Assembly: GCA_023228995.1 (NCBI GenBank)
Contig: JALOAD010000017.1
Coordinates: 1 to 64,000 of the forward strand
Length of the DNA: 64,000 nt
DNA from: Candidatus Muiribacterium halophilum
GTDB taxonomy: Bacteria; Muiribacteriota; Muiribacteriia; Muiribacteriales; Muiribacteriaceae
Reading direction: 5' to 3'
Under the pieces are notes generated by a model, which was not told the origin of the DNA, searched no databases, and saw only the letters and a program-made list of their open reading frames with translations. Shown one piece after another: positions 34,228 to 42,563 of this stretch. Within the stretch, counting starts at the first letter, position 1, and the number at the start of each line of letters is the position of its first letter. The translations under genes and the position numbers were made by a program.

Positions 34228-35466
34228 ATGCAGTATTATAATAATGTACCTAAGAGAAGAAAGTATAGAGTAAATAAATTAAGACTTGTACTTTTTTTCT
34301 TTCTTTCATTACTTCTAGTTTTATTATCTATAGTTATAATTAGATATCAATCTGCTTTTTCCTCAGAAAGATATGAAGCTACATTTGATTTTGTAACTGA
34401 AGAAGAAGTTGCTAATGCTAGAGATATTCTAGAAACTGATTTTGAAGCAACAGCTCCACAGGAATTAACTTTACATATTCCTGAATCTGAACTTATTAAA
34501 ATTGAAGCACAAGAAAAAGAAGCTGAAATTACTGGTAGTTATATAGTAAAAAGAGGTGATAGTCTTTGGAGTATTGCTCAAAAATATAGTATTTCAGTTT
34601 TACAACTTGCAAGAATGAATGGTATTTCTCCATCTAAAATTTTAAAAGTTGGTCAGGTTTTAAATATCAATCCTGAAACTATAATCGAAAAAAATCAAAT
34701 TACACAAAAAAATCATAACTCTGTTAACAATGATTATTCTAGTTATATATATAATGTAAAAAAAGGTGATAGTTTATGGTCAATTGCAATAAATTATGGA
34801 GTTTATGTTTCAACTTTGCAATATATGAACGACTTAACTTCTTCTGGTTTGAGAATTGATCAAAAATTAAATGTTACTAATATTAATGAAAGACCTTTTA
34901 AAGTAATTGAAAACACTGATTATAATGAATTGAGTAAATATTTTAATGCTGATTTACAGGAAATGATTGCTTTAAATAATATAAAAAATCCTTCTGAAAA
35001 AATTAAAAAAGGAAATATTGTTAGAATTCCTAATAATAATCCTTATTTTGTCTCTAATACAAAGGTTAAAAAGTTTGGAAATTCTTTAGCTCAATGGCCT
35101 GTAACTGGTAATATAGCTTCACCTTATGGTTGGAGAAAACATCCTGTTTATGGTAAAAAAATCTTTCATAATGGTGTTGATATAGAAAATAAAAAAGGAA
35201 CTCCTGTTAAATCGGTTAATGATGGAAAAGTTATATTTGCTGCTTATAAAGGGAATTCGGGAAGACTTGTTATAATTCAACATTCAAATGGTTATCAGAC
35301 TATTTATGCACATCTTGATAATATTAAAATAAAAAAAGGTAATATTGTTAAAAAAGGTGATATAATCGGAACTGTTGGTAATACTGGTGTGTCAACTGGT
35401 CCTCATTTGCATTTTGGCTTGAGAAAAAATGGTAAATTTGAAAATCCTATGAATATTCTAAACTAA
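34228..35466 (+). CDS. LysM/M23 peptidoglycan peptidase
   Basis: Envelope protein of about 412 residues: one N-terminal membrane helix (LVLFFFLSLLLVLLSIVII), two clear LysM domains (VKRGDSLWSIAQKYSI; VKKGDSLWSIAINYGV), a third weaker one, and a C-terminal M23 metallopeptidase domain. The M23 zinc ligands are in FHNGVDIE and GPHLHFGL. Such proteins cut peptide cross-links or activate amidases. The start is uncertain: ATG 34228 gives a typical N-terminus, while ATG 34192 and 34210 are in frame. None has a strong ribosome site. Confidence 0.9.
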   Translation: MQYYNNVPKRRKYRVNKLRLVLFFFLSLLLVLLSIVIIRYQSAFSSERYEATFDFVTEEEVANARDILETDFEATAPQELTLHIPESELIKIEAQEKEAEITGSYIVKRGDSLWSIAQKYSISVLQLARMNGISPSKILKVGQVLNINPETIIEKNQITQKNHNSVNNDYSSYIYNVKKGDSLWSIAINYGVYVSTLQYMNDLTSSGLRIDQKLNVTNINERPFKVIENTDYNELSKYFNADLQEMIALNNIKNPSEKIKKGNIVRIPNNNPYFVSNTKVKKFGNSLAQWPVTGNIASPYGWRKHPVYGKKIFHNGVDIENKKGTPVKSVNDGKVIFAAYKGNSGRLVIIQHSNGYQTIYAHLDNIKIKKGNIVKKGDIIGTVGNTGVSTGPHLHFGLRKNGKFENPMNILN

Positions 35467-35487
35467 ACATAGTTTTCAAATAAAGTA

Positions 35488-35562
35488 TGGAGCGGGAAAC
35501 GGGAGTTGAACCCGCGACCCTCTGCTTGGGAAGCAGATGCTCTACCACTGAGCTACACCCGC
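35488..35562 (-). tRNA. tRNA-Gly (anticodon CCC)
   Basis: On the minus strand the sequence begins GCGGGTGTAGCTCAGTGG, has anticodon stem TCTGC/GCAGA with loop TTCCCAA (anticodon CCC), a T arm with GTTCAA, and encoded CCA (TGG at 35488-35490). The acceptor stem has five GC pairs, then a U6-U67 mismatch and a G-U pair. It lies just downstream of the M23 gene on the opposite strand. Confidence 0.95.
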
Positions 35563-36029
35563 CCTTAGACAAGCAAGCTTGTCAATTAATAATTAAAAAT
35601 TAAGAATGAATAATTAAAAAACTAATTTTATCAAAGTTGATTGCATTGTCAACCTTATACTCTTCTAACTCTGTTATTCCAATACTATTTTATTATTAAT
35701 CGCTTTATAAGTTTGTCATTCTCGTGAACACGGGAATCCAGCTTTTTCTTTAAATTTTCAATTAATTACTAATTATTTTAATTTAACCAAAAGTCTCAAT
35801 TACCGCAAACCTATTATTAAAAATTCTAAACATGACGATAATATTATAGAAGCAAGTTATAACACAAATATAAAGAGGTGCAAAAAATGAAAAAAGACAA
35901 ACTGAACAAAAAACAAACAAAAAATTCTAAAGATATGAAAATGTATAGAATGACTTTAGAAACAAGAATCAAAGATTTGATTTAATCAAAGATAATTATC
36001 TATTTATAAAGCTTATCTTTGTGAATCCG
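35563..36029. other. Intergenic stretch with one possible small gene
   Basis: AT-rich, with TTAATAATTAAAAATT words, a degenerate A-like copy near 35680-35740 (GTCATTCTCGTGAACACGGGAA) and the small ORF at 35887. Nothing else seen. Confidence 0.5.
35887..35985 (+). CDS. Possible 32-residue basic peptide
   Basis: ATG preceded by AAAGAGGTG six bases upstream, then 32 codons ending TAA. The product is Lys-rich (10 of 32) and starts MKKDKLNKKQTKNSK, with a C-terminal MYRMTLETRIKDLI that could be an amphipathic helix. AT-rich promoter-like words (GATAATATTATAG) lie ~35 bp upstream. No family recognised; could be chance. Confidence 0.35.
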   Translation: MKKDKLNKKQTKNSKDMKMYRMTLETRIKDLI

Positions 36030-36275
36030 GTATGATTTTGAGAAATATGTCATCTTTGTATGATTTTGAGTAACTTGTCATCTTCGTATGATTTTGAGTA
36101 ACTTGTCATCTTCGTATGATTTTGAGTAACTTGTCATCTTCGTATGATTTTGAGTAACCTGTCATCTTCGTATGATTTTGAGTAACTTGTCATCTTCGTA
36201 TGATTTTGAGAAATATGTCATCTTCGTATGATTTTGAGTAACTTGTCATCCCGGTATGCTTCTGAGCCGGGATCT
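36030..36275 (+). repeat. 28 bp tandem array derived from element A
   Basis: Nine units start at 36030, 36058, 36086, 36114, 36142, 36170, 36198, 36226 and 36254, exactly 28 bp apart. Each reads GTATGATTTTGAG then (TAACT or AAATA)TGTCATCTTC. The last unit is a full canonical element A (36245-36275). No unique spacers separate the units, so this is not a CRISPR. It is a head-to-tail expansion of half of element A, positioned just ahead of the HTH gene. Confidence 0.9.
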
Positions 36276-36317
36276 GCTTTACCATTTAACAAATGTATTT
36301 TGAACAGGAGGTTTTTT

Positions 36318-36941
36318 ATGCAATATGATATAAAACAGGTTTCTATGATGACAGATATTTCAATTGACACTGTTCATCATTATGTAAAGAAATTTAGAAA
36401 ATACTTTAAAGGTCTTAAAAGAGGTAAATTTAATAGATTAATGTTTTCACAAATAGATGTTGAACTTCTTGTAAAAATTCGTACTTTAAATAAAGTTGAA
36501 AACAAAACTATTAAGGAAATAATGCAGTATTGTCAAGAAAATAAAAGTGTTATTGAGAATTTAAATAATAATTTGGGTGTTGTTGAGGAAAAAAACACTG
36601 AAATTAATGGATCAAAACAGGTTGAAACAAAAAATGTTGATATTTTAAATATTAATGAAGTTGAAAAAAGTAATGAGGTTTTTCCTGTTGAAAAATTAGA
36701 GAATTTTGAGTTGATGATAAGTGATATTAAAGATGAGTATAAAAAGCTTGTTGAAAATAATAATAATATGCTTGGAAAGACTGATGATATTAAAAAAATG
36801 ATGAATCTTCTTTATACAAAACTTAATAGTATTGAAAATAGACAGCAAAAAATTATAGATGATATGAGTATTACTATTTGGGATAAATTAAAAGGATTTC
36901 TTCTTAAACCAGTAAGAGTTCCTTTTTTGTGGAAGCTTTGA
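36318..36941 (+). CDS. MerR-like HTH protein with coiled coil
   Basis: A 207-residue protein. Residues ~1-65 look like a MerR-type winged helix (DIKQVSMMTDISIDTVHHYV; then a basic wing FKGLKRGKFNRLMFSQIDVE). A polar linker follows, then a coiled coil (~125-185, KDEYKKLVENNNNMLGKT... SIENRQQKIIDDM) and a hydrophobic/basic C-terminal end (LLKPVRVPFLWKL) that might touch the membrane. The shape recalls chromosome-anchoring proteins such as RacA, but that is only an analogy. ATG 36318 has AGGAGG six bases upstream. The longer frame starting at 36228 is the repeat read through. Confidence 0.7.
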   Translation: MQYDIKQVSMMTDISIDTVHHYVKKFRKYFKGLKRGKFNRLMFSQIDVELLVKIRTLNKVENKTIKEIMQYCQENKSVIENLNNNLGVVEEKNTEINGSKQVETKNVDILNINEVEKSNEVFPVEKLENFELMISDIKDEYKKLVENNNNMLGKTDDIKKMMNLLYTKLNSIENRQQKIIDDMSITIWDKLKGFLLKPVRVPFLWKL

Positions 36942-37062
36942 TGAAACATACAAATTTCATTGAAATTTGTGTAAGCGGATTATAAATAATCCTAGTAAGC
37001 GGGATTAAAAATCTGTCATCCCGGTACTATTCTGAGCCGGGATCTGCTTTAGCTTTATAATT

Positions 37063-37229
37063 ACCTATTATTTCATCAAAGAAATATTAATTTATCGGAC
37101 CACATGAAATTTAACTTCCATGTAAAATTCCCTCTTACGATGTTCGCCTTTGCAATACATCCGTATATTGCATACTTCGTAACAGTCTCCATAGTTCCTC
37201 TTAATTAATTTTCTTTGATTTCATTATTC
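37063..37229. repeat. Element B, copy 4
   Basis: Standard 167 bp copy with all hairpin arms intact. One of five copies in this orientation between 28 and 40 kb. Confidence 0.8.
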
Positions 37230-37528
37230 AAAAGATTTCTCCTTACTTTATATTATCAATTTTTAATTATTAATTATTAATTATTAATTGCTTCATTAGC
37301 TCTGTCATCCCGGTATGCTTCTGAGCCGGGATTTCGCTCTTGTTTTGATTTTTGTCACTAATGTCACAAAGTGACATGTCACGCTTTATCTGTCACAGCT
37401 TCCCAGATTTTTCTTTTAATTAGACATTCAACATTCGACATTGAAAATTAAAAAGCTTTCACAGCTTCACAGTTCTTTCTTCAACAATTTTATATAAAAT
37501 AAATTTATGCTCACGGTTTAAAAAATAC

Positions 37529-37557
37529 TTGTAATTTATTTATTCATATTATATAAT
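37529..37557 (+). promoter_or_regulatory. Promoter of the outer-membrane protein gene
   Basis: TTGTAA (37529-37534), 17 bp spacer, TATAAT (37552-37557). It is about 67 bp before the ATG, giving a ~60 base leader ending in CGGAGGAAACAC. Confidence 0.65.
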
Positions 37558-37623
37558 CAATTACTATTAAAAGTAGTTAAGTAATATGTGTTATATAATT
37601 TTAATAAAAATCGGAGGAAACAC

Positions 37624-39048
37624 ATGAAAAAATTTTTAAGCATTCTTTTACTGATTGCATTCGTAACAGTAAGTTTTGCCGGTACAGAATCTGCTCCAAC
37701 AAGACTTGATAACACAAGATCTCTTGGTATGGGTAGAGCTTATACTGCAAACGGTCTTGACAGAGTTGGAGTTTTCTTTTATAACCCTGCTGCAATTCAA
37801 AATGTTGAATTCTCAAAACCAACACTTTTTAACTTTACTTTAGGTATATCATTGGATTGGAAAGATATATATGATGCATTGGATGACCTAAATATAAATG
37901 AAGGTGATTTTGATATGTCTGATGTTTCAACAGATATAACTTCTTTGACAACAAATAAAGCTTTAGCTGAGAAGTATAATAAAGCTTTTGATGCAGCTAA
38001 GAAAGCTTTTGACGGAGTCAATTCTTTATATAATAAAAACGGTTCTTTTTATTTTCAAAATCTTTCCAATTGGACAAATAATGGTCTTGGTTTTTCATTT
38101 TTTGCCAAAGCAGGTATTGATTTTGGGATAAATAAACAAACAATTGCAGATGCAATTACGGCTAAAGTTTTAACTTATGAAGATGTTGAAGCTATTAATG
38201 CAGGTAAAGTTTATGCTAATGCAGGTGGAGGGGCAACGGGATTAACTGCAATAACTACATCAGGCGAATTTAATCCAACTCCTACAACAATTGCTCATAT
38301 AAACGATAATACTTATTTTGGTCCTAATGGAACAATCAGTGAATTTCCAGGAATAGATCTTAAGAACTACATTGACCTTGGTGTTATGGTTACTAAAGGT
38401 TTTACAAAAGAACTTGAAAAATCTTATGGTGATTCAAAAGATAATGCAAGACTTGATTATGGTGTTTCTGCGAAAATGATATGGAGATCTAATTTTGTTA
38501 AAAAAGGTGCAACAATTCAGGATGGTATTTCAGTGGGTGTTGCAGACTTTTCTGCGAATGAAAAAGTTGAATCAAGATTTGATTCTATTGATAAAACAAG
38601 AATTGGTTTTGATATTGGAGCTCTTTTACATACTAAAGACAGTATGAATACAAGATTTGGTGTTTCTGTAATGGATATTATTTCATCAGATTTTGGTGAT
38701 GGTTTTGATGCTCCTGATATGCAGGTTAATCTTGGTGTTGCTTTAAGACCTTTTAGATTTGCTGAAAATACTTTAATGAGAAATGTTGATGTTGCGGTTG
38801 ATCTTCAGGATATTACTAATTCAGATAAAGATTTTGATCAACAGTTAAAAATTGGTGTTGAAGGTAGAACTACTTCTATGCTTACTTGGAGACTTGGTTA
38901 TACTGATAAAAATCTTTCTCAAGGTTTAGATTTTAGACTAGGTTCACTTGGTTCTATGACTATTGCTCATTATTATGATGTTGTTGATAGATTTGGAAGA
39001 GATTTTGAATCTGAAAACTGGACAATACAGTTTAAAGCAATGTTTTAA
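37624..39048 (+). CDS. Outer-membrane beta-barrel protein (PorV/TraF-like)
   Basis: A 474-residue exported protein: signal peptide MKKFLSILLLIAFVTVSFA, then RLDNTRSLGMGRAYTANGLD and VGVFFYNPAAIQ, the opening motifs of FadL/PorV/TraF-type barrels. Alternating-hydrophobicity strands follow, and a terminal Phe (QFKAMF) as expected for BAM substrates. Substrate unknown. It has its own promoter and a downstream terminator, so it is a single-gene unit. The call is at superfamily level. Confidence 0.75.
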   Translation: MKKFLSILLLIAFVTVSFAGTESAPTRLDNTRSLGMGRAYTANGLDRVGVFFYNPAAIQNVEFSKPTLFNFTLGISLDWKDIYDALDDLNINEGDFDMSDVSTDITSLTTNKALAEKYNKAFDAAKKAFDGVNSLYNKNGSFYFQNLSNWTNNGLGFSFFAKAGIDFGINKQTIADAITAKVLTYEDVEAINAGKVYANAGGGATGLTAITTSGEFNPTPTTIAHINDNTYFGPNGTISEFPGIDLKNYIDLGVMVTKGFTKELEKSYGDSKDNARLDYGVSAKMIWRSNFVKKGATIQDGISVGVADFSANEKVESRFDSIDKTRIGFDIGALLHTKDSMNTRFGVSVMDIISSDFGDGFDAPDMQVNLGVALRPFRFAENTLMRNVDVAVDLQDITNSDKDFDQQLKIGVEGRTTSMLTWRLGYTDKNLSQGLDFRLGSLGSMTIAHYYDVVDRFGRDFESENWTIQFKAMF

Positions 39049-39077
39049 ACAAAATTATTTACTAATTTAATTTATAA

Positions 39078-39109
39078 AAAAGACCGGAATTATATCTGGT
39101 CTTTTTTTG
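39078..39109 (+). terminator. Terminator after the outer-membrane protein gene
   Basis: An 8 bp stem AGACCGGA/TCTGGTCT (one G-U) with ATTATA loop and a run of seven T, preceded by an A run. It lies 30 bp past the stop. Confidence 0.9.
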
Positions 39110-39951
39110 TTGCAAAAAATTTCTCCTTACTTTATATTATCAATTTTTAATTTTTAATTATTAATTATTAATTATTAATTATTAATTGCTTCATTAGCTC
39201 TGTCATCCCGGTACTATTCTGAGCCGGGATCTGCTTTAGCTTTATAATTACCTATTATTTCATCAAAGAAATATTAATTTATCGGACCACATGAAATTTA
39301 ACTTCCATGTAAAATTCCCTCTTACGATGTTCGCCTATGCAATACATCCGTATATTGCATACTTCGTAACAGTCTCCATAGTTCCTCTTAATTAATTTTC
39401 TTTGATTTCATTATTCAAAAGATTTCTCCTTACTTTATATTATCAATTTTTAATTTTTAATTATTAATTATTAATTATTAATTATTAATTGCTTCATTAG
39501 CTCTGTCATCCCGGTATGATTCTGAGCCGGGATCTTGTTTTTGTTTTATTAAGTGACTTTTTAAAAATACAAAAAAAGTTAGTAATTTTATAAAAACATA
39601 AGCAAAAAAAACATATGTAACCTCTAAAGATTTTGATAAAATTAAATACTTTTAATAAAAGTATTTGAATAAAAAGATTGATATGTCATAAATTTATTTA
39701 TGTAAGTATCAAATCATTTTTATTCAGATATTATGTTGTTTTTTAACATAATGTTTAATTTTATAAGATCTATCCGTGCGCATCCGTGTAATCCGTGGTA
39801 AATTGCTTTGTTGTTTTTGCTTTCTAATTTTTTATTGTTTTCTGTCGATAATAGAAGTAAAAGATTTTTTGTTAAATATACCGGTTACCAACATATGAAA
39901 AACTTATTGTATATGCCTTTTGAGATTAGAATAGTTTGGAAAAAATATAAT
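39110..39951. repeat. Repeats A-B-A and element E before the SLH porin
   Basis: No gene. A (TTAAT)n tract, element A (39202-39232), element B copy 5 (39250-39416), a second (TTAAT)n tract and A (39505-39535). The two AT tracts with their preceding TTTCTCCTTACTTTATATTATC words are duplicates. Then element E (about 39610-39815) ends in ATCCGTGTAATCCGTGG. E is present inverted at 41885-42070, beyond the porin gene. Confidence 0.7.
39250..39416. repeat. Element B, copy 5
   Basis: 167 bp copy with CCTATGCAATA in place of CCTTTGCAATA. This single change extends the central hairpin to a 9 bp stem (TATGCAATA/TATTGCATA), but puts a stop codon (TAG) into the minus-strand micro-ORF at codon 15. Confidence 0.8.
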
Positions 39952-39980
39952 TTGACAACATGAGATAATGTTTATACAAT
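39952..39980 (+). promoter_or_regulatory. Promoter of the SLH porin gene
   Basis: TTGACA (39952-39957), 17 bp spacer, TACAAT (39975-39980). The same hexamers and spacing occur at 54546-54574. It implies a transcription start near 39987 and a leader of about 255 bases. Confidence 0.7.
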
Positions 39981-39986
39981 GATAAT

Positions 39987-40241
39987 TGTAAAGTCACAGC
40001 AAGGTCTGTATGTGTATTAAAAGGAGGTGAAAAAACTTAGGGGCACAAAAGACCATAGTTAAAGTCATTTTACAGATACAGAGTTTCATAGAAACAAGTT
40101 TTACAAAAATGGGGTTTCAACAAGTAAATAAGGTAAAGTATTAAGGAAACTACGGACACTTAAAACCAAACCTTAAGGAAAGTTGGGAACCTGTTAGTAA
40201 CAAACGACCAACGAAAATTAACAAAACCTTAAGGAGGAATA
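39987..40241 (+). promoter_or_regulatory. Long 5' leader of the SLH porin mRNA
   Basis: About 255 untranslated bases. An early AAAAGGAGGTG (near 40020) is not followed by an ORF of note. TTAAGGAAA-type words recur at about 40141, 40174 and 40229, the last being part of the real ribosome site AAGGAGG. The base composition is richer in G and C than the flanks, as in structured leaders. Long stable leaders are known for S-layer and porin mRNAs; function here is inference. Confidence 0.5.
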
Positions 40242-41774
40242 ATGAAAAAATTTTTCGGTCTATTTTTAGTTTTAGTTTTTAGTTTTGTAACATTTGCAAA
40301 TCCTTTCTCAGATGTACCTTTCTCACATTGGGCTTATGATGCAGTAGCTAAACTATCTGCAAAAGGTATTATTACTGGTTTTCCAGATGGTACTTTTAAA
40401 GGACAGAGACAGGTTACTAGATATGAACTTGCTATGATTTTAGCTAGATTGATGGCTAAAATGGATGGCGGAATTTCAATGCCAAACATGAGTGCAGCTG
40501 ATAAAAAAACAGTTGAAAAACTTACTGTTGAACTAGCTGACGAACTATCACTTCTTGGTGTTAAAGTTACTGCTTTAGAAGATGAAGTTGCAGTTCTTAA
40601 AGATGATGTTGCTATGATGAAAGAAGGCGGAGCTGTTATAGGTTCTGGCGATAGCAAAGTTAAATTCGGCGGAAGCATGAATATGTATTATTATAATGTT
40701 GAAGACGATACAAAAACTCAGACAAATAACTGGTATAACGAAATTTATACAGAATTAACTTTCAAACCAACAAAAGATGTTAAAGTATTTGTTCAGAATT
40801 TTTCAGCTTTTGATTGGAATGGTTTAACTGGTGGAGATTATACAATTCCTGGTGACGATAGAATCAAAAGAGTTTATTTAGAAATGAGTGATTTTGATCT
40901 TTTTGGTCTTACTACATTTGAAAAAGCTACTTTTGGTAGAAATGATTTTAAATTAGGTAATGGTCTTTTGATTGATGCTAGAATGACTGGTATCAGATTT
41001 GATGCTGAAGATTATACATTCTTTACTTTCACTGATAATGGAGATACTTCTTCATTCTCAAATATCTGGGGTATTGATTACAAAATCCAGAAAGGTATGA
41101 AACTTTATTATATGGAAGCAAGACAGGATGGAACTGGAGCTGATATTATAGACAACTTTACTGGGGTGGCAGGTCCTGATGGTTTAGCAGATGATAGTAT
41201 ATTTAATCTTCCATTAAATGATAAAGTTAATGCTTTTGGTATAACTTATGCTCAGGATATGTTTGATTTTGAATATGTATCAGCTTCACTTGACAAAGGT
41301 TTCTTCGTAGGTACAGAAGATACAGCTAATGGATATAGTGTTAATGTTAAAGCTACTGATGATATGACTTTTAAATATACAGTTAGAGAAAATGGTCTTG
41401 ATCAGATTAATAACTTCGCAGCTCCAGCTAATTCAATTCTTGAAGAATCTCTTTCAAGATTTGGTGGAACTAAAGCTATGATGTTAAAATATGCAATTAA
41501 CCCTAATTTCTGTGTTGTTTATGAAAATGTATCAGAAGAAGATGTTGCTGTTACAGGTGCTATAGATGTAACTGCTATATCTCTTGGATATAACAAAGAA
41601 ATCAAACCAGGTGTTGATATGAAATTATCATATAGCATGGTTTCAGACGATGACACTGTATCACCTACATCTAACGGAACTGTTGTTGGTGTAATTGATC
41701 CAGCAGCTACTTCAACATTAAACAAAACTAGTGATGTTAACGTTTTAAGACTTGAAATGAGCGTTAAATTCTAA
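40242..41774 (+). CDS. SLH-domain outer-membrane porin (OmpM/SlpA type)
   Basis: A 510-residue protein: signal peptide (to ~19), one SLH domain (~21-75: FSDVPFSHWAYDAVAKL, GIITGFPDGTFKG, VTRYELAMILARLM), a coiled coil (~90-130), and a long beta-strand-rich barrel ending in LRLEMSVKF with terminal Phe. In Negativicutes, Deinococcus-Thermus and Thermotogae such proteins tether the outer membrane to peptidoglycan via SLH. A strong promoter, long leader, perfect AAGGAGG and own terminator suggest very high expression. This is good evidence for an outer membrane. Confidence 0.92.
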   Translation: MKKFFGLFLVLVFSFVTFANPFSDVPFSHWAYDAVAKLSAKGIITGFPDGTFKGQRQVTRYELAMILARLMAKMDGGISMPNMSAADKKTVEKLTVELADELSLLGVKVTALEDEVAVLKDDVAMMKEGGAVIGSGDSKVKFGGSMNMYYYNVEDDTKTQTNNWYNEIYTELTFKPTKDVKVFVQNFSAFDWNGLTGGDYTIPGDDRIKRVYLEMSDFDLFGLTTFEKATFGRNDFKLGNGLLIDARMTGIRFDAEDYTFFTFTDNGDTSSFSNIWGIDYKIQKGMKLYYMEARQDGTGADIIDNFTGVAGPDGLADDSIFNLPLNDKVNAFGITYAQDMFDFEYVSASLDKGFFVGTEDTANGYSVNVKATDDMTFKYTVRENGLDQINNFAAPANSILEESLSRFGGTKAMMLKYAINPNFCVVYENVSEEDVAVTGAIDVTAISLGYNKEIKPGVDMKLSYSMVSDDDTVSPTSNGTVVGVIDPAATSTLNKTSDVNVLRLEMSVKF

Positions 41775-41815
41775 GTTAAGTTAAACATAGTTTAATAAAC
41801 ATTGTTTTAATAAAG

Positions 41816-41847
41816 AAAAGCCGTCCCAAAAGGATGGCTTTTTTTTA
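41816..41847 (+). terminator. Terminator after the SLH porin
   Basis: Stem AAGCCGTCC/GGATGGCTT (one G-U) with CAAAA-type loop and a T8 run, 40 bp past the stop. Confidence 0.9.
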
Positions 41848-42563
41848 TATTTATAAAGCAATTAAGAACAGAAAACAAGAGCGATTTTTACCACGGATTA
41901 CACGGATTTACACGGATAAAGCTAGAAAATTAAAGTTTATGATTGGGAAGCACCATAAACATTGAATAAAATATCTTAATATTTACATAATTAAATTTAT
42001 GACATATCAAGAAATTTTATCTTGTTACTTTTTAATGTATAAAAAGTATTTAATTTTCTAAAATCAGATGCTTAAAAAATGAAGATTTTTTAAAAGTTTT
42101 TGTTTGTTGATATGCGACTGGGGTATGTAGATTTTGTTTTTGATGTATATTTGAGAATATTATAGAATACAGTGATGTTTCACTGTATTAAAGACTGAAA
42201 AAATTTCAAGAAAAAAACATTTATATTTTTTTATTTAAATTTTTATCAGTCTAAGAAATTTAATTATAAATTTCTATAATATTCATAGATTAGATCTATC
42301 CGTGGCAATCCGTGGTATAATGCTTTTATCTTTAGTTTTATTTTTTTGTCTTAAATTGATAAAATGTTTAACAAATATTTTGGAATTAAAAATTCAAAAT
42401 TCGACATTCAACATTCCAAATTGCTTTTCGTCTTTTCTTAATCCCTATTCCTTAATCCTTAATCCCTATTCCTTAATCCTTAATCCTTAATCCCTATTCC
42501 TTAATCCCTAATCCTATGTTATAATATACTCATTAAATAAAATTACTTTTTTATGGAGGAAAT
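41848..42563. repeat. Element E inverted copy, CCACGGAT repeats and a TTAATCC satellite
   Basis: No gene. CCACGGATTACACGG (41892-41906) opens an inverted copy of element E to about 42070, with the shared core TTTATGACATATCAA. A reversed ATCCGTGG half lies at 42297-42316. A tandem array of TTAATCC(C) and TATTCC units fills about 42435-42510. The fba promoter follows. Confidence 0.65.
42517..42525 (+). promoter_or_regulatory. Extended -10 promoter of fba
   Basis: TGT-TATAAT (42517-42525) 38 bp before the ATG. The -35 region TTCCTT is poor and falls within the TTAATCC satellite, consistent with dependence on the extended -10. Confidence 0.55.

Larger units (their letters stand above)
36942..37623. 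repeat. Composite repeat A-B-A-C and promoter region
   Basis: No gene. Element A at 37015-37045, element B copy 4 (37063-37229), (TTAAT)n, element A at 37304-37334, element C at about 37348-37450, then a promoter (37529-37557) for the outer-membrane protein gene. Confidence 0.75.

Noticed and set aside
36030-36275. Possible CRISPR array
   Set aside because: Units are contiguous at 28 bp with no unique spacers, and they derive from element A. No cas genes are near.
42302-42490. 62-codon frame upstream of fba
   Set aside because: Its second half is the TTAATCC satellite translated (LNPYSLILNPYS) and there is no convincing ribosome site.
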